From the NCBI GenBank assembly GCA_037013685.1, contig CM072905.1, positions 5,653,491 through 5,717,490 on the forward strand: a stretch of DNA of 64,000 nucleotides, given 5' to 3'. This DNA comes from Acridotheres tristis. Lineage: Eukaryota > Chordata > Aves > Passeriformes > Sturnidae. Under the pieces are notes generated by a model. The model searched no databases. It saw only the letters and a list, made by a program, of their open reading frames with translations, and had not been told where the DNA came from. The translations under genes were made by a program, and so were the position numbers. Shown here piece by piece: positions 26,728 through 38,583 of the stretch. Positions within the stretch are counted from its first letter, which is position 1, and every line of letters begins with the position of its first letter.

Positions 26728-29700
26728 TGGGACCAAGGCTCATGAAGACACCTGGGCCACACACCCAGCACCTCAGGCAGGTGACATGAACTGCCCTCTG
26801 TGGCTGTCACCATCTCTGTGAAATGCAGGAGTCTGGGCAGCTCCTTGGGACTGGACTAACCTGAAGTTAGGTTAGATTAATCTCAGCTTAAGTGCTTCAA
26901 TAGAATTTAAAATCTTCAGGGTAAATTTTTTTTTTTTACCAAACCAAACCAAACCAACAAAACCAAAAAACAAACAAACAAGCAACAACAAAAAGCCCAC
27001 CCTAATGAACTTCCAGTATTCTGACAGTGATGTTTACTGCTGTTACTAGGAGCACATCCCATCAAACAAAGCACTTCTTTTAATTGACTTCTTGAGTGTG
27101 TGATCAGTTTGTTTCTGCAAATCTTTGACACATCCACATAGGACAAAAACTGCCATGCTTGTAAACCAAAACTGTAAATCACCAAAAGTGGAAACGTTTT
27201 CATCAAATTACTTAAAAGGCATTTCCCCTCCTGATTACAGCATCCATAATACCACCTGGTAGCATTCTCAACTCATTTGCCCAACTCTTTGACTGCCACA
27301 AGTTCATATTAGTTCAAACTCAGTATTGGTGTATGATAAAGTCTGTGCTGAATTTGGTTACCTAGCTAAAACAGACTTTGTTGTGACTATATTAAGTTTC
27401 AAAGGATTGGGCTGGTACCCATTTCCCTTACGTAGCCCAGCAGTAATTAAAACATTTTTCCTCTCTCTTTCTAAAGAATAAATGCTATTCTTAAAATAAA
27501 AATTAGCATACCTAGAGCTCGTGTTCTCAGAGACACGGCTAATCAATGTCTAATGTGAAAATAACATATTGCATGTATTTTCTACAAAGGTTAAAAATAC
27601 AGAACACAAAACTGTGAAGCTGTGGTACAACAGGCAAGATGAATAAGAACAAACAGTGCATTCAGAAATGCCAGCAGAAACGAGACATAAAAGTGAAATG
27701 AAAATGAAATAGAAGAAAAATATTGAACTGCCTCTATGATCAGGCCGAGTTTCCAGCCCCCCCTCTTGTTTACACTGACAGACCCAGATTTGGGGCACCC
27801 ATCCCTCAGCCCAGCCCTGGCACTGCCTCAAACACCACGTGCCATTAAATGATCATCAATGTGCAGAGGGCTCTGGATGGATTTCTCATTATGAAATGAC
27901 TTCTGGTGGCACAGTATTATCTCAAATACTCCAAACAGCCACAAAAGGATCTTTATTCCTTAAAACAAAACCAACCAAACAAAAATACTCCAGCCAAATA
28001 AAAACAACAGAAAGAGACTTCACCAAAATTTCTCTAAAAGCTTCCTTTGGTCTGCAGAGGAAAATAAACCCAAAACAACAACACAAGAACCAAACCCACA
28101 AACCACATAATGGGGAAAGGGAAATGGTTGGGTCTGGGTTCTTTTTCTTTCTTTTCTTGTTTTTACATTATGTAATATCCTTATCCCCAACACACTACTT
28201 TCAGTGGAGAAATAAATAGTTTTCTAAAGTTCATTAAGATGAACAGGAAAAAGATGAGCGCCATCATGTGGCACCAAAGTGTGTAAAATTTGTGTTTATT
28301 TTCTCTAAATGCATAGCATTATTAAACGCATACACATAGTAAAAAACCTTATAATTAAAAAAGTCTGTATCTTCCAGAAATCCTTTGAACTTAAAAAGTC
28401 AATCAAATTTCAGAAGCATTAGCCCCCAATTAATTCAGTGTAACCTTCTTTAAACAATGCTGAGATAGAGACATGATTGAGAATTTCTGATGCATCATTA
28501 CTTAAAAAAAAATATTTATAGCTCATGAAAATCATGTAAATTAGGAACAAAAAATGAAATTATTGGAAGGAACAAAACCAACTGTGTGGGGACAATTTGA
28601 ATGGAGAAGGAGTAGCCTGTACTCGAAGAAAAACTGCTGTACTGGACAGCTGTCCATCACTGACAAAAAAAATATAATAACAACAACTCAAGTGCATCAT
28701 AAGTCCATGCCCAGAAATCACAAGGGGATGCTGCATGAGCCATGGTTCTGATGGGAGATGTCAATCAAGGGTGATGCTTCAAAATCACTTTACTAAACAT
28801 AAATGCAGAAAATATTATCCCAAGCTCTTGTCAGTTATTATATCCCAAGACCCCTCAAACCTGAAGAAGGAGATCTCTTGTTCAATGACCACTAATGAGG
28901 AAGGTTACAGGGTCAAATTGTCTCTTGATGTGCCTCACTAGAAAAAAGTAATTTCCATCAGTGCTGCCCACACACTAATAACTAGTTTAAATATAGTTAT
29001 TAACCTCATAAAATCTACCAAAATTAGAATTGTTTTGTTTAATGACCAACCATTTCTCTGCAGCTGGTGGCACCCACTGGGTCTTGTGTCATATTTCTTA
29101 TAAAAAAAAAAAAATCAAGGGAAAAACGTCACTTGAAAATTCAACCTCTTGGCCTTGTTTATGTTTGTCTTCAATTAACTCCTTCAGTTCCCCACGCAGG
29201 GGCACAGCAGAGGCAGCAGCAGACCCTGGCACTGTGGCAGGAGGTAATTTCCTTTGTTTTCTCCCAAATCTGTCCTCGTCCTCTGCATGTCCAGCACCAG
29301 ACCCACAACCCCAGCCCTGCAAAGGCCCTAATTAGAGAAATGCAGGAAGCTGAGAACAAAGGCACTGGTGTGGGCACTGGGGATGGATGATCTGGAGGCA
29401 CAGACTCAGAGCTCTCCCTGCAGTCCCAGCAGGAATCCTGAGTGCTGCCTGAAGGCTGAACTGGGAATGAACCTCCCACTGCTTTTGTAGGCACCATGTG
29501 GCACTTTCAAGCAACATTGCTCCATAGAAACATAAGAAATAAGGATTTACAGTTTCTACTTTTCCTTCTGCCTCTCACACAAATACTTTAAATAAGCCTC
29601 CCCAACTTCCCTCTGCTTCAATTTGGAAAGCTGAGAAATACTGGATGTAAAGTATTACAGAAATGTAATGTAATCCCACTCTACCACCAGCTGCAGAATA

Positions 29701-32700
29701 TTTCAGCATAAAGTGCTATCTTTTCCCAGAAGATTTTTATCCAAAGAGACAACAATCTAGAAGCAGTGTTCAATAGGTGCCTCTCTAGACACAAACCCCC
29801 CAGTCAATTATGTGCATAACTATGAGCAATTCTAACTTTGAACAGACTTCAAATGAGAAAATATAGTGCTGAATTTACATCAAGTTAAAAAAATCCCACA
29901 TTTCAAATTCATTTTCTTTTACTTTTTTTTCTCCACTGCTCCAGATCAGATTTTGTATTCCTACTGTACCCCCTTCTGTGATGGGAAACCAATGCCCAAT
30001 TACCCCTTTTATCTTAAAACCAGATAAGATTTCTGCCTTCCACGACTCCAAAAGGAAGGTTGTTTCCAAACCTCATCACATCAACTATCACAAATATCTT
30101 TCTTCTTTCAAGTTTATCTATAAACAGTGACATGGATAAATATGTTTTTCTTTGCACCATCATTGTCCTCCACTGTTTGGACACTGCATTTATTTATTCC
30201 TCTGAGAGGGTTTTACCACAGGGTGCCCAGGACAGCACCAGCCCATCACAATCTCAAGATACCAGAGCTTCTCTGTAACCCTGTATATTCATTTTCCACT
30301 CAAGTTCCATTTTCTTGCACAAATTCCCAACGTTAGTAACATGGATATTGATAGATAATCACCTTTCCCTCACCTTTGCCAGGAACTGGAAGCAAGGCAT
30401 TGTATGTGAACATAAAACGGGTATGGATTATGAAGGAAAAATCTTCAACAGTAATAAATGCACAATGATTCATCAATCAGTTTTTTGAAAAGATGACAAT
30501 TAATTAATTTTAACTACAAGAAACAAGGAAAAGTGTTAATTGAAAACACTACAATATTGTTCACCCGTTTATTTTTATGGTCTATATTTCTGTTATCCAA
30601 AACGAAATGGATGGACTTAGAGGTTCCAATTTATACATGTTAATGTTATCAGTATATACAGATTACTGAAAATCTTCAAGTCTTACTTGTTTGGTTACAT
30701 GTATTCCCAGACTGTGATGTAAGCTCCGAGTCCTGGCTCACAAAATTTGTTGTTGTTGTTGTTTTTGCAATATTCAAGTCTACTGTATGTGCAAACAGTG
30801 TATAAAGAAAAATTAGCTCAATTTCCAAGTGTGTGGAAACACATTTCTAGAACTTTAAGTCAGTTTGCATTTGATAGGGTGTCTCAGGATTAAAGTAGCT
30901 TTTATTTGCAAGATTTATTTGAAAGCACAAACCTTTCATTAGATTTTACTAAATGCATTTTCACCTGTCTTTTCTATAACATTCTAAAACCCAGATTTGA
31001 CTTTATGTGTGTCGTGCAGAACTAAGATGCTGCTGTGAACATTTTTAAATGGGAGTTTGTAGCAAGAACAAACCACAAACAGCTTCTACTAATGAAGAAG
31101 CTTCGCAACAGAAACCTCGTGGAGCAGGAGACTGAAGACAGAGCAGCACTTTGCCCAGAGCTGGAAGACACTTAGGGTGATAAAATGAACATTATTTAGC
31201 TGTTTCACCAGCCTGTATTTACATAGGTTCTGAAAATGCCCAGGTGCAGTGCCCTTTTCCAAGGCTCTGTCATTATTAGCTCGTTGCACTGCGGGGGTTT
31301 CAAAACCCTGACTTTTTGTTCCTGTCATATTCCCCATTTTATAATCTTTAAAAGAAATGGGAAAGGAACTCTTTACTAACCTATAAAATATTATTTACTC
31401 AACAGGTGGATGGGTTCTTTCAAGCAGTCACTACCAACTTCCCACAGCTACAAATAGAAATGATAAAGTACAAGAAACCTTCACACAACTTTGAAAAACG
31501 CTGCATTTCTGTGAACAATAACTACCACCAATATCACTTTTCTTATTCCATAAAATCTTTTATTACCTTTTTCCTCCCCTAAGAAGATGGGTGAGCACAC
31601 GTGCCAGTGGCTGCACTGTGACCAGTACAAGAACATGGTGTGCAGTCTGTACACTCAATTTCTGACTGAACTAACAAATAAAGCCAACAAGTGGCATGGG
31701 TGGGGGGAAAGAAAAAATGTTGAAAGATTGAAATTCCAAACTTAGAAGGAATATGCTTGCACATAAGAGGAAAGATTTCAAGTGAGATTTTCTCATCCAT
31801 ACAAATATCTGCTTGGTACTTAGAGGCAAAAAAAAAAAAAAAAGTCCCAAACAAACAAAAGCAAACAAACAAAAGGCCACAATAAAACAAACAAGGCAAA
31901 AAAAAAAAGGAGGGGGAGGCAATGCTGTTTTCTGGACATCATGTTCCTGTGGGGTTTTGTCTGGAGCACAGAGTACAGGCAGTATCTGCAGGCAGACTAT
32001 CAATACAAAGCACAGGTGAGTGACTCCTGTTTTACACCCCATCCCCCCCACTCCCTGCCTTCCCATGCACGTCCCTCCTGAAGAGCTCAACACCTTCATT
32101 CCTAACTGCAAAACACCAATACCCACAGATGGAAGGTTCAACCAGAGCAGAATTGCTCTATTAGTAATAAATTAGAAGTTAAACACTTATCAGGTTGGGG
32201 GATTTAGATGAGGAACATGAAGTTGTTTTATTAAACTAATTTCTTCATTGAGGGCAGATTCCTGTGCGTTTGGAATCATGCTCTTACAGCTTTATCTTTG
32301 AGAAATAAAAAAGATTATTTCGATGGGCTAAGGCAGGTTTACTTTCCTGGAGTTCTTTGGAATGGATATCTTGCGTGATTGAGCAGAGCTTTGTTCAATT
32401 CTCAAAGCAATTTACTAGGATTGAGAAGAAAATGTTTGGTAGAGCAAGTTGTTCAGTCCTGGATGATTACTTCTTATTCCAAAACAATTACAATAAAGGG
32501 AAAATGGGTTATGTTCCTGTAAAAATATGACTCTTTCCAAGTAGCAGCAAAGAAACACATGGATACACAATTTACAGCCCACTAAAGAAAACAAAGTCAG
32601 TCCATATTTTGCCAAAAAATGCCAAATTAAAACTCACTGCTTCTGCATTTTTAATAATTTCAAAAGAGTTATATAAAGTAGGACACATCTCCCCAGTAAT

Positions 32701-33634
32701 CAGCAATGTGCTTTTTCCCATTCTGTGTTATTAGTTGCAGTTCCATGCAGGTTGGAAGTGGATGGTGCAATGGTGAACAACACCACAAGCAGAGCTTGGG
32801 ACTGAACCTCAGATTATCAAAGAAAATGAAAAGCCATTGCTTTGCTCTGCACTTGTTCCATTGACAAAGGACTTCTCCCAGCTCTGGAAATAGGAATGTT
32901 AAATTGAAGATTGAAAATACGAATTGTTAAATTGGGCTGTGCTCCTCATACCACTGCATGCCATTTACTCTCTGGAGCTGCAAGTGGGGGAAGGAAAGCA
33001 GACTCAATTTTCAGAGATTTCTGCAACTGTAAGTGAAGCCTATTTGGAAAATTGAGACCTCATCAGCTTCTGTCTGAGGAGGCAAAGCTGGGGATAAATT
33101 AATTTCAAGTCTGTGATGAGGTTATTGAATAAAATGAAATACAATAAAAATCATTTAGCAGCCAGAGAAAATGTAAAGAGATACACAGAGATTTGAATTC
33201 TCAGGCTCTTCATTCAGGCCTGAGAATTCAGGTCAAATAGAGAGTTTTAACCTTTACATCAATAGCTTGCTTTCAAACATTTACTAAGTCAACAGCACTT
33301 AATTCAGACGTGCTTTTGCATAGCAGAGCTTCAGTGATCCCCACCTGCAGCTTCACCCCAAAGTGCCTCGTGCCAAACCACTGGCAGGACATCAGCTGCT
33401 CTCAAGGCTTCATAGAAACAGTGATGGTTTGCAAAAATCACTTTCCCAAAAGACAAATGGCCACATTCCTTAATCTTCACAGTGCTCAGATGTAACTGAC
33501 AACAAAGTACAAGAGAAAGTACAACAAAAGACCAAAAAAAAATACAGAAAATGAGCAAAATCTGAGCATAAATGGATATTTTAACCTTGATGTCCCCTCT
33601 CATTTACATCTCTGGGCAAAGACAGTCAGCACTG
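26728..33634. other. Intergenic; A-rich runs, no gene recognised
   Basis: There are A-rich tracts of mixed AAAC and AAAACC units near 26,930-26,995 and 31,830-31,915, and a short GTT run near 30,750. A CTCF-like word, GCGCCATCATGTGGCA, lies at 28,258-28,273. No exon, RNA gene or assignable transposon was seen. The minus frames at 31,579-32,141 owe their length to Phe codons from the poly-A tracts. Confidence 0.6.
28258..28273 (+). promoter_or_regulatory. Possible CTCF site
   Basis: GCGCCATCATGTGGCA resembles the reverse-orientation CTCF core (GCGCCNYCTRGTGGC), with two mismatches in the middle. A single motif match in a desert is weak evidence, and binding cannot be judged from sequence alone. 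Confidence 0.25.
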
Positions 33635-34004
33635 TGTGGCAGTTGAGACAGACAAGACACCTTTTCTCATGCAGCAATAGCCCATCTTTATTCTTCACAG
33701 CTCCTATTTATATGGTTTCCTAAAAGCATCATGTTTAATTCTAATTGGTTTGCAACTTGTTGCTACCCAGTTCATTGGTTAGTGGTTGCTAGAGTACTGC
33801 TCACCAAAAACTTCTTCCCTAGGGATATTGACATTCTTTTTTCATGGGTGCAAGGCTGGTTCTCAGGGTTACAAATTCCTTTCTCATGGTTACCTGTCAG
33901 GCCAGCTGTTAGCCAGACTTAGCTGAAGTTGCAGCCTGAGCCATGATTTTACAAAGGTAACAGGCTCTTCTTTTATAAAGCTTTACCTATATGCTACAGC
34001 ACTG
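33629..34004 (-). mobile_element. Solo LTR with 6-bp target-site duplication
   Basis: The LTR proper is 33,635-33,998 (364 bp). It is flanked on both sides by the identical hexamer GCACTG (33,629-33,634 and 33,999-34,004). Its ends are TG...CA and form a short near-perfect inverted repeat (TGTGGCA / TGCTACA). On the minus strand it has a TATA box (CATATAAATAG), then AATAAA inside GAAGAATAAAGATGG, then a U5 of roughly 50 bp ending in CCACA. No internal retroviral sequence lies next to it, so it is the product of LTR-LTR recombination. A 6-bp duplication fits class II/alpharetrovirus-like avian ERVs. The intact duplication suggests moderate to young age. Confidence 0.9.
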
Positions 34005-37000
34005 CAGTTAATTAGTGCTAAATGTGGCAGGCAATTTTTGGATGATGAGCATACCTGCCTATAAAGAACAAAGTGAGACCAACAACTTCACTTGCAATCT
34101 GGAATGAGCAGCCATCAGGTGATTATTTTCTGTCCATGAACTAGAAACAGTCTCAGAGAACTAAAAATATTTGGAGTCCACCATGCCTTGCCTTACCTCC
34201 TGAGCCAGTTTTGAATTACCTGCCCTACCTTGGTGTTTCCAGCAATAAACTCACACTTTGAAAAATGAGAAAAATTGCAGACTAGTGCTTTTTTGCAACA
34301 TTCCATCTTTACAGTGGTTTTTGTGCTCTTTCTCTCCAATAGATAGACCTTTTATATAAATTAATTAGGTAGAGTAGAAGTTCTGCTGGTTGAATATTAA
34401 CACATCTGCTTTTGCTGCCCATTTGCCAGGTTGCTGCAGATTTTATGCCAGCCATGTACAAAAACAATTACTTGCAAATGAAGCTGACATCATCTGCCCT
34501 CCAGTACTGGAGCCGTTCATCAGATGTCTTATCTGTGCCATGTATCACTTGATTCTCTCTGAATTATTCTGCTGGGTCATGAAACCTGCTTATTGTAAGT
34601 TTTTAGAAGATTGTTACAGTTTTTTAACCCCCTTTCATACTCTTCAAGTGATTCTAGCATCTAACTCATGGCTAAATAGCAGAATATATTAATTTACCAC
34701 CTCAGAATGAAAAACAAAGTTGAGGAAAATGGATTTACTTTCACAAAAATAAAACCTTGCAAATCTTTTTGGGACAGAGAACATGTTTTTGCTTTATGCT
34801 TGCCTACAGCAAGAGTTCTGGTCTGGGGCTGGATTTGCAGATGCCCCCTAAAATACACAATAAAATTATACAGGGGAAAGGAAATCAGGGGAAAAGCTGA
34901 AAATAGATTTTTGCCTCTGTGCATAGAAACAAGATAAGCCCCAGGAAAAGCAGAAGAGGATGAAATCCAGCCATGGAACCAATTCTTGAAGGGTTCTTCA
35001 GGATCCTTTCCCCACCTTCCCCAGCTGAGGTCCCCCACCATTTCCTAGAATGATCCATGACTCTTGCCCTCCCACCTGTGTTGATGAAAAAATCAATTTT
35101 GTCTTGAACACTGGAGAAATCCAGAGACAGCCCTTGTTCATATATGCATTCCTTGGACTGCTTTTAGGGGTTTTTTTTAAACTCCAATTTTTGTGCCACC
35201 ACCAAAGCTGGTGCCAAGGGACATCACAGTGGTGTGTTTAGGGGAACAGGCTGTTCAATCTTTCCCCCTTTTCCAGCAGCAGCACATGAGGTTATTAAAG
35301 ATTTACTATTTCTAGCTCTAGTCCCAGGTTACAATTAACATCCTAAGCCATAGGAGCTTTTCAAAAGCTATAAATTTTACCTGGAGTGTAGAAACTTACT
35401 CCTTGCTTTATCCCACTTGGCTTAGTTATATTAAAAAGGAAAAAGTGAGGTTGGAAAGTAATGATGTAGGGGAGGGGAAATAGAATTTATCATGCTGAAA
35501 AGGCTTTAGCCCTGCAAATGAGTTCTTTGTAGCAGTTGTGAGAATCAGGAATGGCAGAGGCAGCACCCCTGGCTGGGGCTGCTGGACCAGGGAACCTCAA
35601 CAGCCCAATCCCACAGGAACTAAGAACAAAATTCTGTGCCAAGGTGTAATAGCTACTTCCCTCCCTCATTTCTTAAAACAAAACATATCATGTTTTCATT
35701 CAGTTGGATAAAGATTTACTAGAATCTCTGCCTGAGAAGAGAAGAGGAAAAGGGGGGGAAATGCCCCATATCAGAACTGGGTGTTTTTACACAGTATTAG
35801 ACAAGAAGAGCACATGAAGTATTTAAATTTTGATTTGAACCTCAAAGAACATCTTGTTTTCTGGGGTAGCAGAGTGCAGCACAGAGAGCACTTACCCACA
35901 CCAACTACTCTGCATATGGTTTTTCTGAGTAAGAGCACCAGAAGGCTCTTTTTATTAAAATCTTGACATGGGGGTTTTTTTTCAGCTGAAATTTTTCCAG
36001 CTATTTGCACATAAAATCACAGTGCTCCTTTGCAGAGCTAAGACAAGCTTTCTTCTGACAAACCACATCAACAAAAACATTGCCAGAAAGAATTGCACCC
36101 AGTGCAATTCTAAACATCACAGCTCAAAGCACATTGTGGATGCACCAGAGCTAAAACCAGGCTACAGAACCTCCAGGATAACTGGCTGCATGCAGAGTGA
36201 CCAAATTCAACACATGCATCCATGAAATTGAGTGACATATAAATAAATGTACACATCTGAGTTCTTCAGAGTGATCTCACTTGTACACGATGTTTGCAAG
36301 CAATGCTCTGGCAATCAGTGATGCTGGTAAGTGCTGTGATACTACTCTGGGCAGGGACTAAACACTGAAGTCTTCAGTAATTCTGCCTAATAAAGTTAAT
36401 GAAATATATGCCACTAGTATATGCTACTAGCTGGAGTATATTAATCTCTTCCCTTTCATCACAGTATATATAAATTATATATATATAAATATACCATAAA
36501 AATTTACTAAACTCAATTTTTGCATATTTTCTCCTCTGGTCCTCCTTACTAGGCTGATCTCTGAAGGGGTGGCATGGCCACTTACAAAGCAAATTGTGTC
36601 TGTAAGTGAGATTGTCACATCTTCACTGAAACATGTGCTCTGTGTCCTTGAGAGCAAAGGATCATTTGGTATCAAAGTGCAGGAAAACTATGAAGGAGGT
36701 AAAGTAATGGAGCAATGACAAACTCATCAGGAGCACAATCTAAATGGAGAGCAGCCCCATTACAGTCACTGGTTAACTTTGCACAGGTTTCAGGCTGCTA
36801 TGAGTGGTAACAGGAATTACTGCCTCGTATTTTTAGATTAAGGACATTGGTTGAGCTCGAGATTTCCTGCAGCCTTCTCTGAGTCTGCATGAAAGCACAG
36901 AAAAGGTTCCCAGAGGATAGACTGGGGGGGAAGGCAGAAAAAACTCATGAATTTGGGGATTCCTTAAAGCATCAGCCTGGAGCAGCCACAGGCCATGCTG

Positions 37001-38276
37001 CTCTAACTGAAACAGCAGCTGGACACACACCCAGGACCACCCCAGGCCTGTGGGACCAGCTGTCTACGATTTTTACAGTTATATACTGAATGTATAATTA
37101 AAATACTGATGCCCAGAGACGCCCTGTGTCTGGAAATCCTGGTATCTACAAGCAGTAGAAGAAAAATGAGGTTTCACTTCTCCTTGAGCATCTTCCCCAC
37201 ATTGAACTGCAGCCTTGAGTGCATCACTGGTGGGACATTAACCTTCTCTTTGTTCACAGCCCTTTGCCAGTCCTTCTGCAGCCTCCTTGCACAGAAAAGC
37301 ATCCCAATAACATCCCCTTGCATCTGAGCAGGATAAAGAAGCTGTTTTATGGCAGGAGCAGGGCTGTGTGTCCTTGTGAGGAGTGTCTGTCCACAACCCT
37401 GCCCAAGCAGGGCAAGAGGATCTGGGCATGGGTTCCCTTTCCTGCAGGGCTCTCCAGCAGAAACAGTTAATTACTGTATTTAAAAGTTAGTAAAACCTTC
37501 CACAGTTGGGAAAGTGGGACAGCAGAAGCCTGACCTCTTCATTAATTTGTCATATGTGCTTCACCTTCACTTGCTCGTGGCCATGTTTTGCATAAGCACA
37601 CACGGGGCTCCCAGCTGAAAACATGCTGGAAAATGTTGGGGGTACTCTATGCCAGTAAAACACCAAATCAGCTACACCAGCTTCAGGGTTTCACATCCTT
37701 TCAGAGCTCAAACACCCACTCATTTATTATTCTATTTGGAAAATCTTGCATCTTCCCTCTGGGGGAAATCAGCATATGGCAAAGACAGGATTAGAGCAGT
37801 AAACGTATTCAGGTGAAGTCCTGTTCCACTGGTTTAATTGCTCTGAGGTGAAGACATGATTTGATGGAGGATCTATTTGCTGGAGGATATGTTCAAAAAA
37901 ATCAGTGAGTTACTATGGCTCATTTTAAGTGCAAGTTCCAGAGGTATTCACTCAGCTTCTCTCTGCATTGAGGTAGGAGAGTATGGAGCACACTGCACAG
38001 CTCTGTCTGAATTGTAATGAGACACTTGTTTACTGCCACATCCCAAGTTCAGAGAAGCAATATAGCATTAATTAATTATTTTAGCAATAGGTCCAATGCT
38101 CGATGCATGCTGTTGAACACTTTTTTTCAAATTATCATTTGAGTCTCGCAGCCTGCAGAAGTCACTGCAGATGAAAATTCTCTTAGAGAGTTTTTTCTAG
38201 ACTTTTTTGCCAGCTGCTGGGTGATCTTTCTACTCTTGTGTATGTCACAGCCTCTAATTATCAGACCTACCCCTCA
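34005..38276. other. Intergenic, no gene recognised
   Basis: AT-rich sequence with a short (AT)n run near 36,465-36,490. No coding exon, RNA gene or assignable transposon was seen. Open frames (34,390-34,692; 34,694-35,041; 37,109-37,470) show no domain or splice pattern. Confidence 0.6.
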
Positions 38277-38580
38277 GATCACAGAATTCACTTTATTGAC
38301 AGGGAACAATAACTGACAGTGCCATGTCCAGTCTTTTTTTAAACATGTCAAGGGATGGTGACTCCACCACCTCCCTGGGCAGATGATTCCAGCACTCAAT
38401 CACTCCTTCAGTGAAGAATTTTTTCCTGACATCTAACCTAAACTTACCCTGCTGCAGCTTAGGACTGTGTCCTCTTCTTCTGTCCCTTGTTGCCTGGGAG
38501 AAGAGACCAACCCCACCTGACCACAGCCACCTTTCAGGGAGTTGTGTAGAGTGATAAGGTCACCCCTGAGTAAAGCCCAG
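38277..38580 (-). mobile_element. CR1 LINE, 3' fragment
   Basis: The plus strand reads as the reverse complement of the CR1 3' end: 'caagggatggtgactccacc', 'cctccctgggcag', 'ttccagcactcaatcactcc' and 'cagtgaagaattttttcctga', in the usual order, then a 'cctcttcttctgtcccttg' segment. The 3' terminus is near 38,277 (AATTCTGTGAT-like on the minus strand). This is a typical 5'-truncated copy of about 300 bp. It lies directly upstream of the actinoporin-like relic and may have displaced its earlier exons. Confidence 0.9.
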
Positions 38581-38583
38581 ACT

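Noticed and set aside
26430..26813. Five overlapping open frames with Ser-Pro-Leu-Leu or Glu-Arg-Gly repeats
   Set aside because: They are translations of the GGAGA microsatellite, which has no stop codon in any frame.
31671..32141. 156-residue minus-strand frame with hydrophobic stretches
   Set aside because: The hydrophobic runs are Phe and Leu codons from antisense poly-A and AAAC tracts; not a membrane protein.
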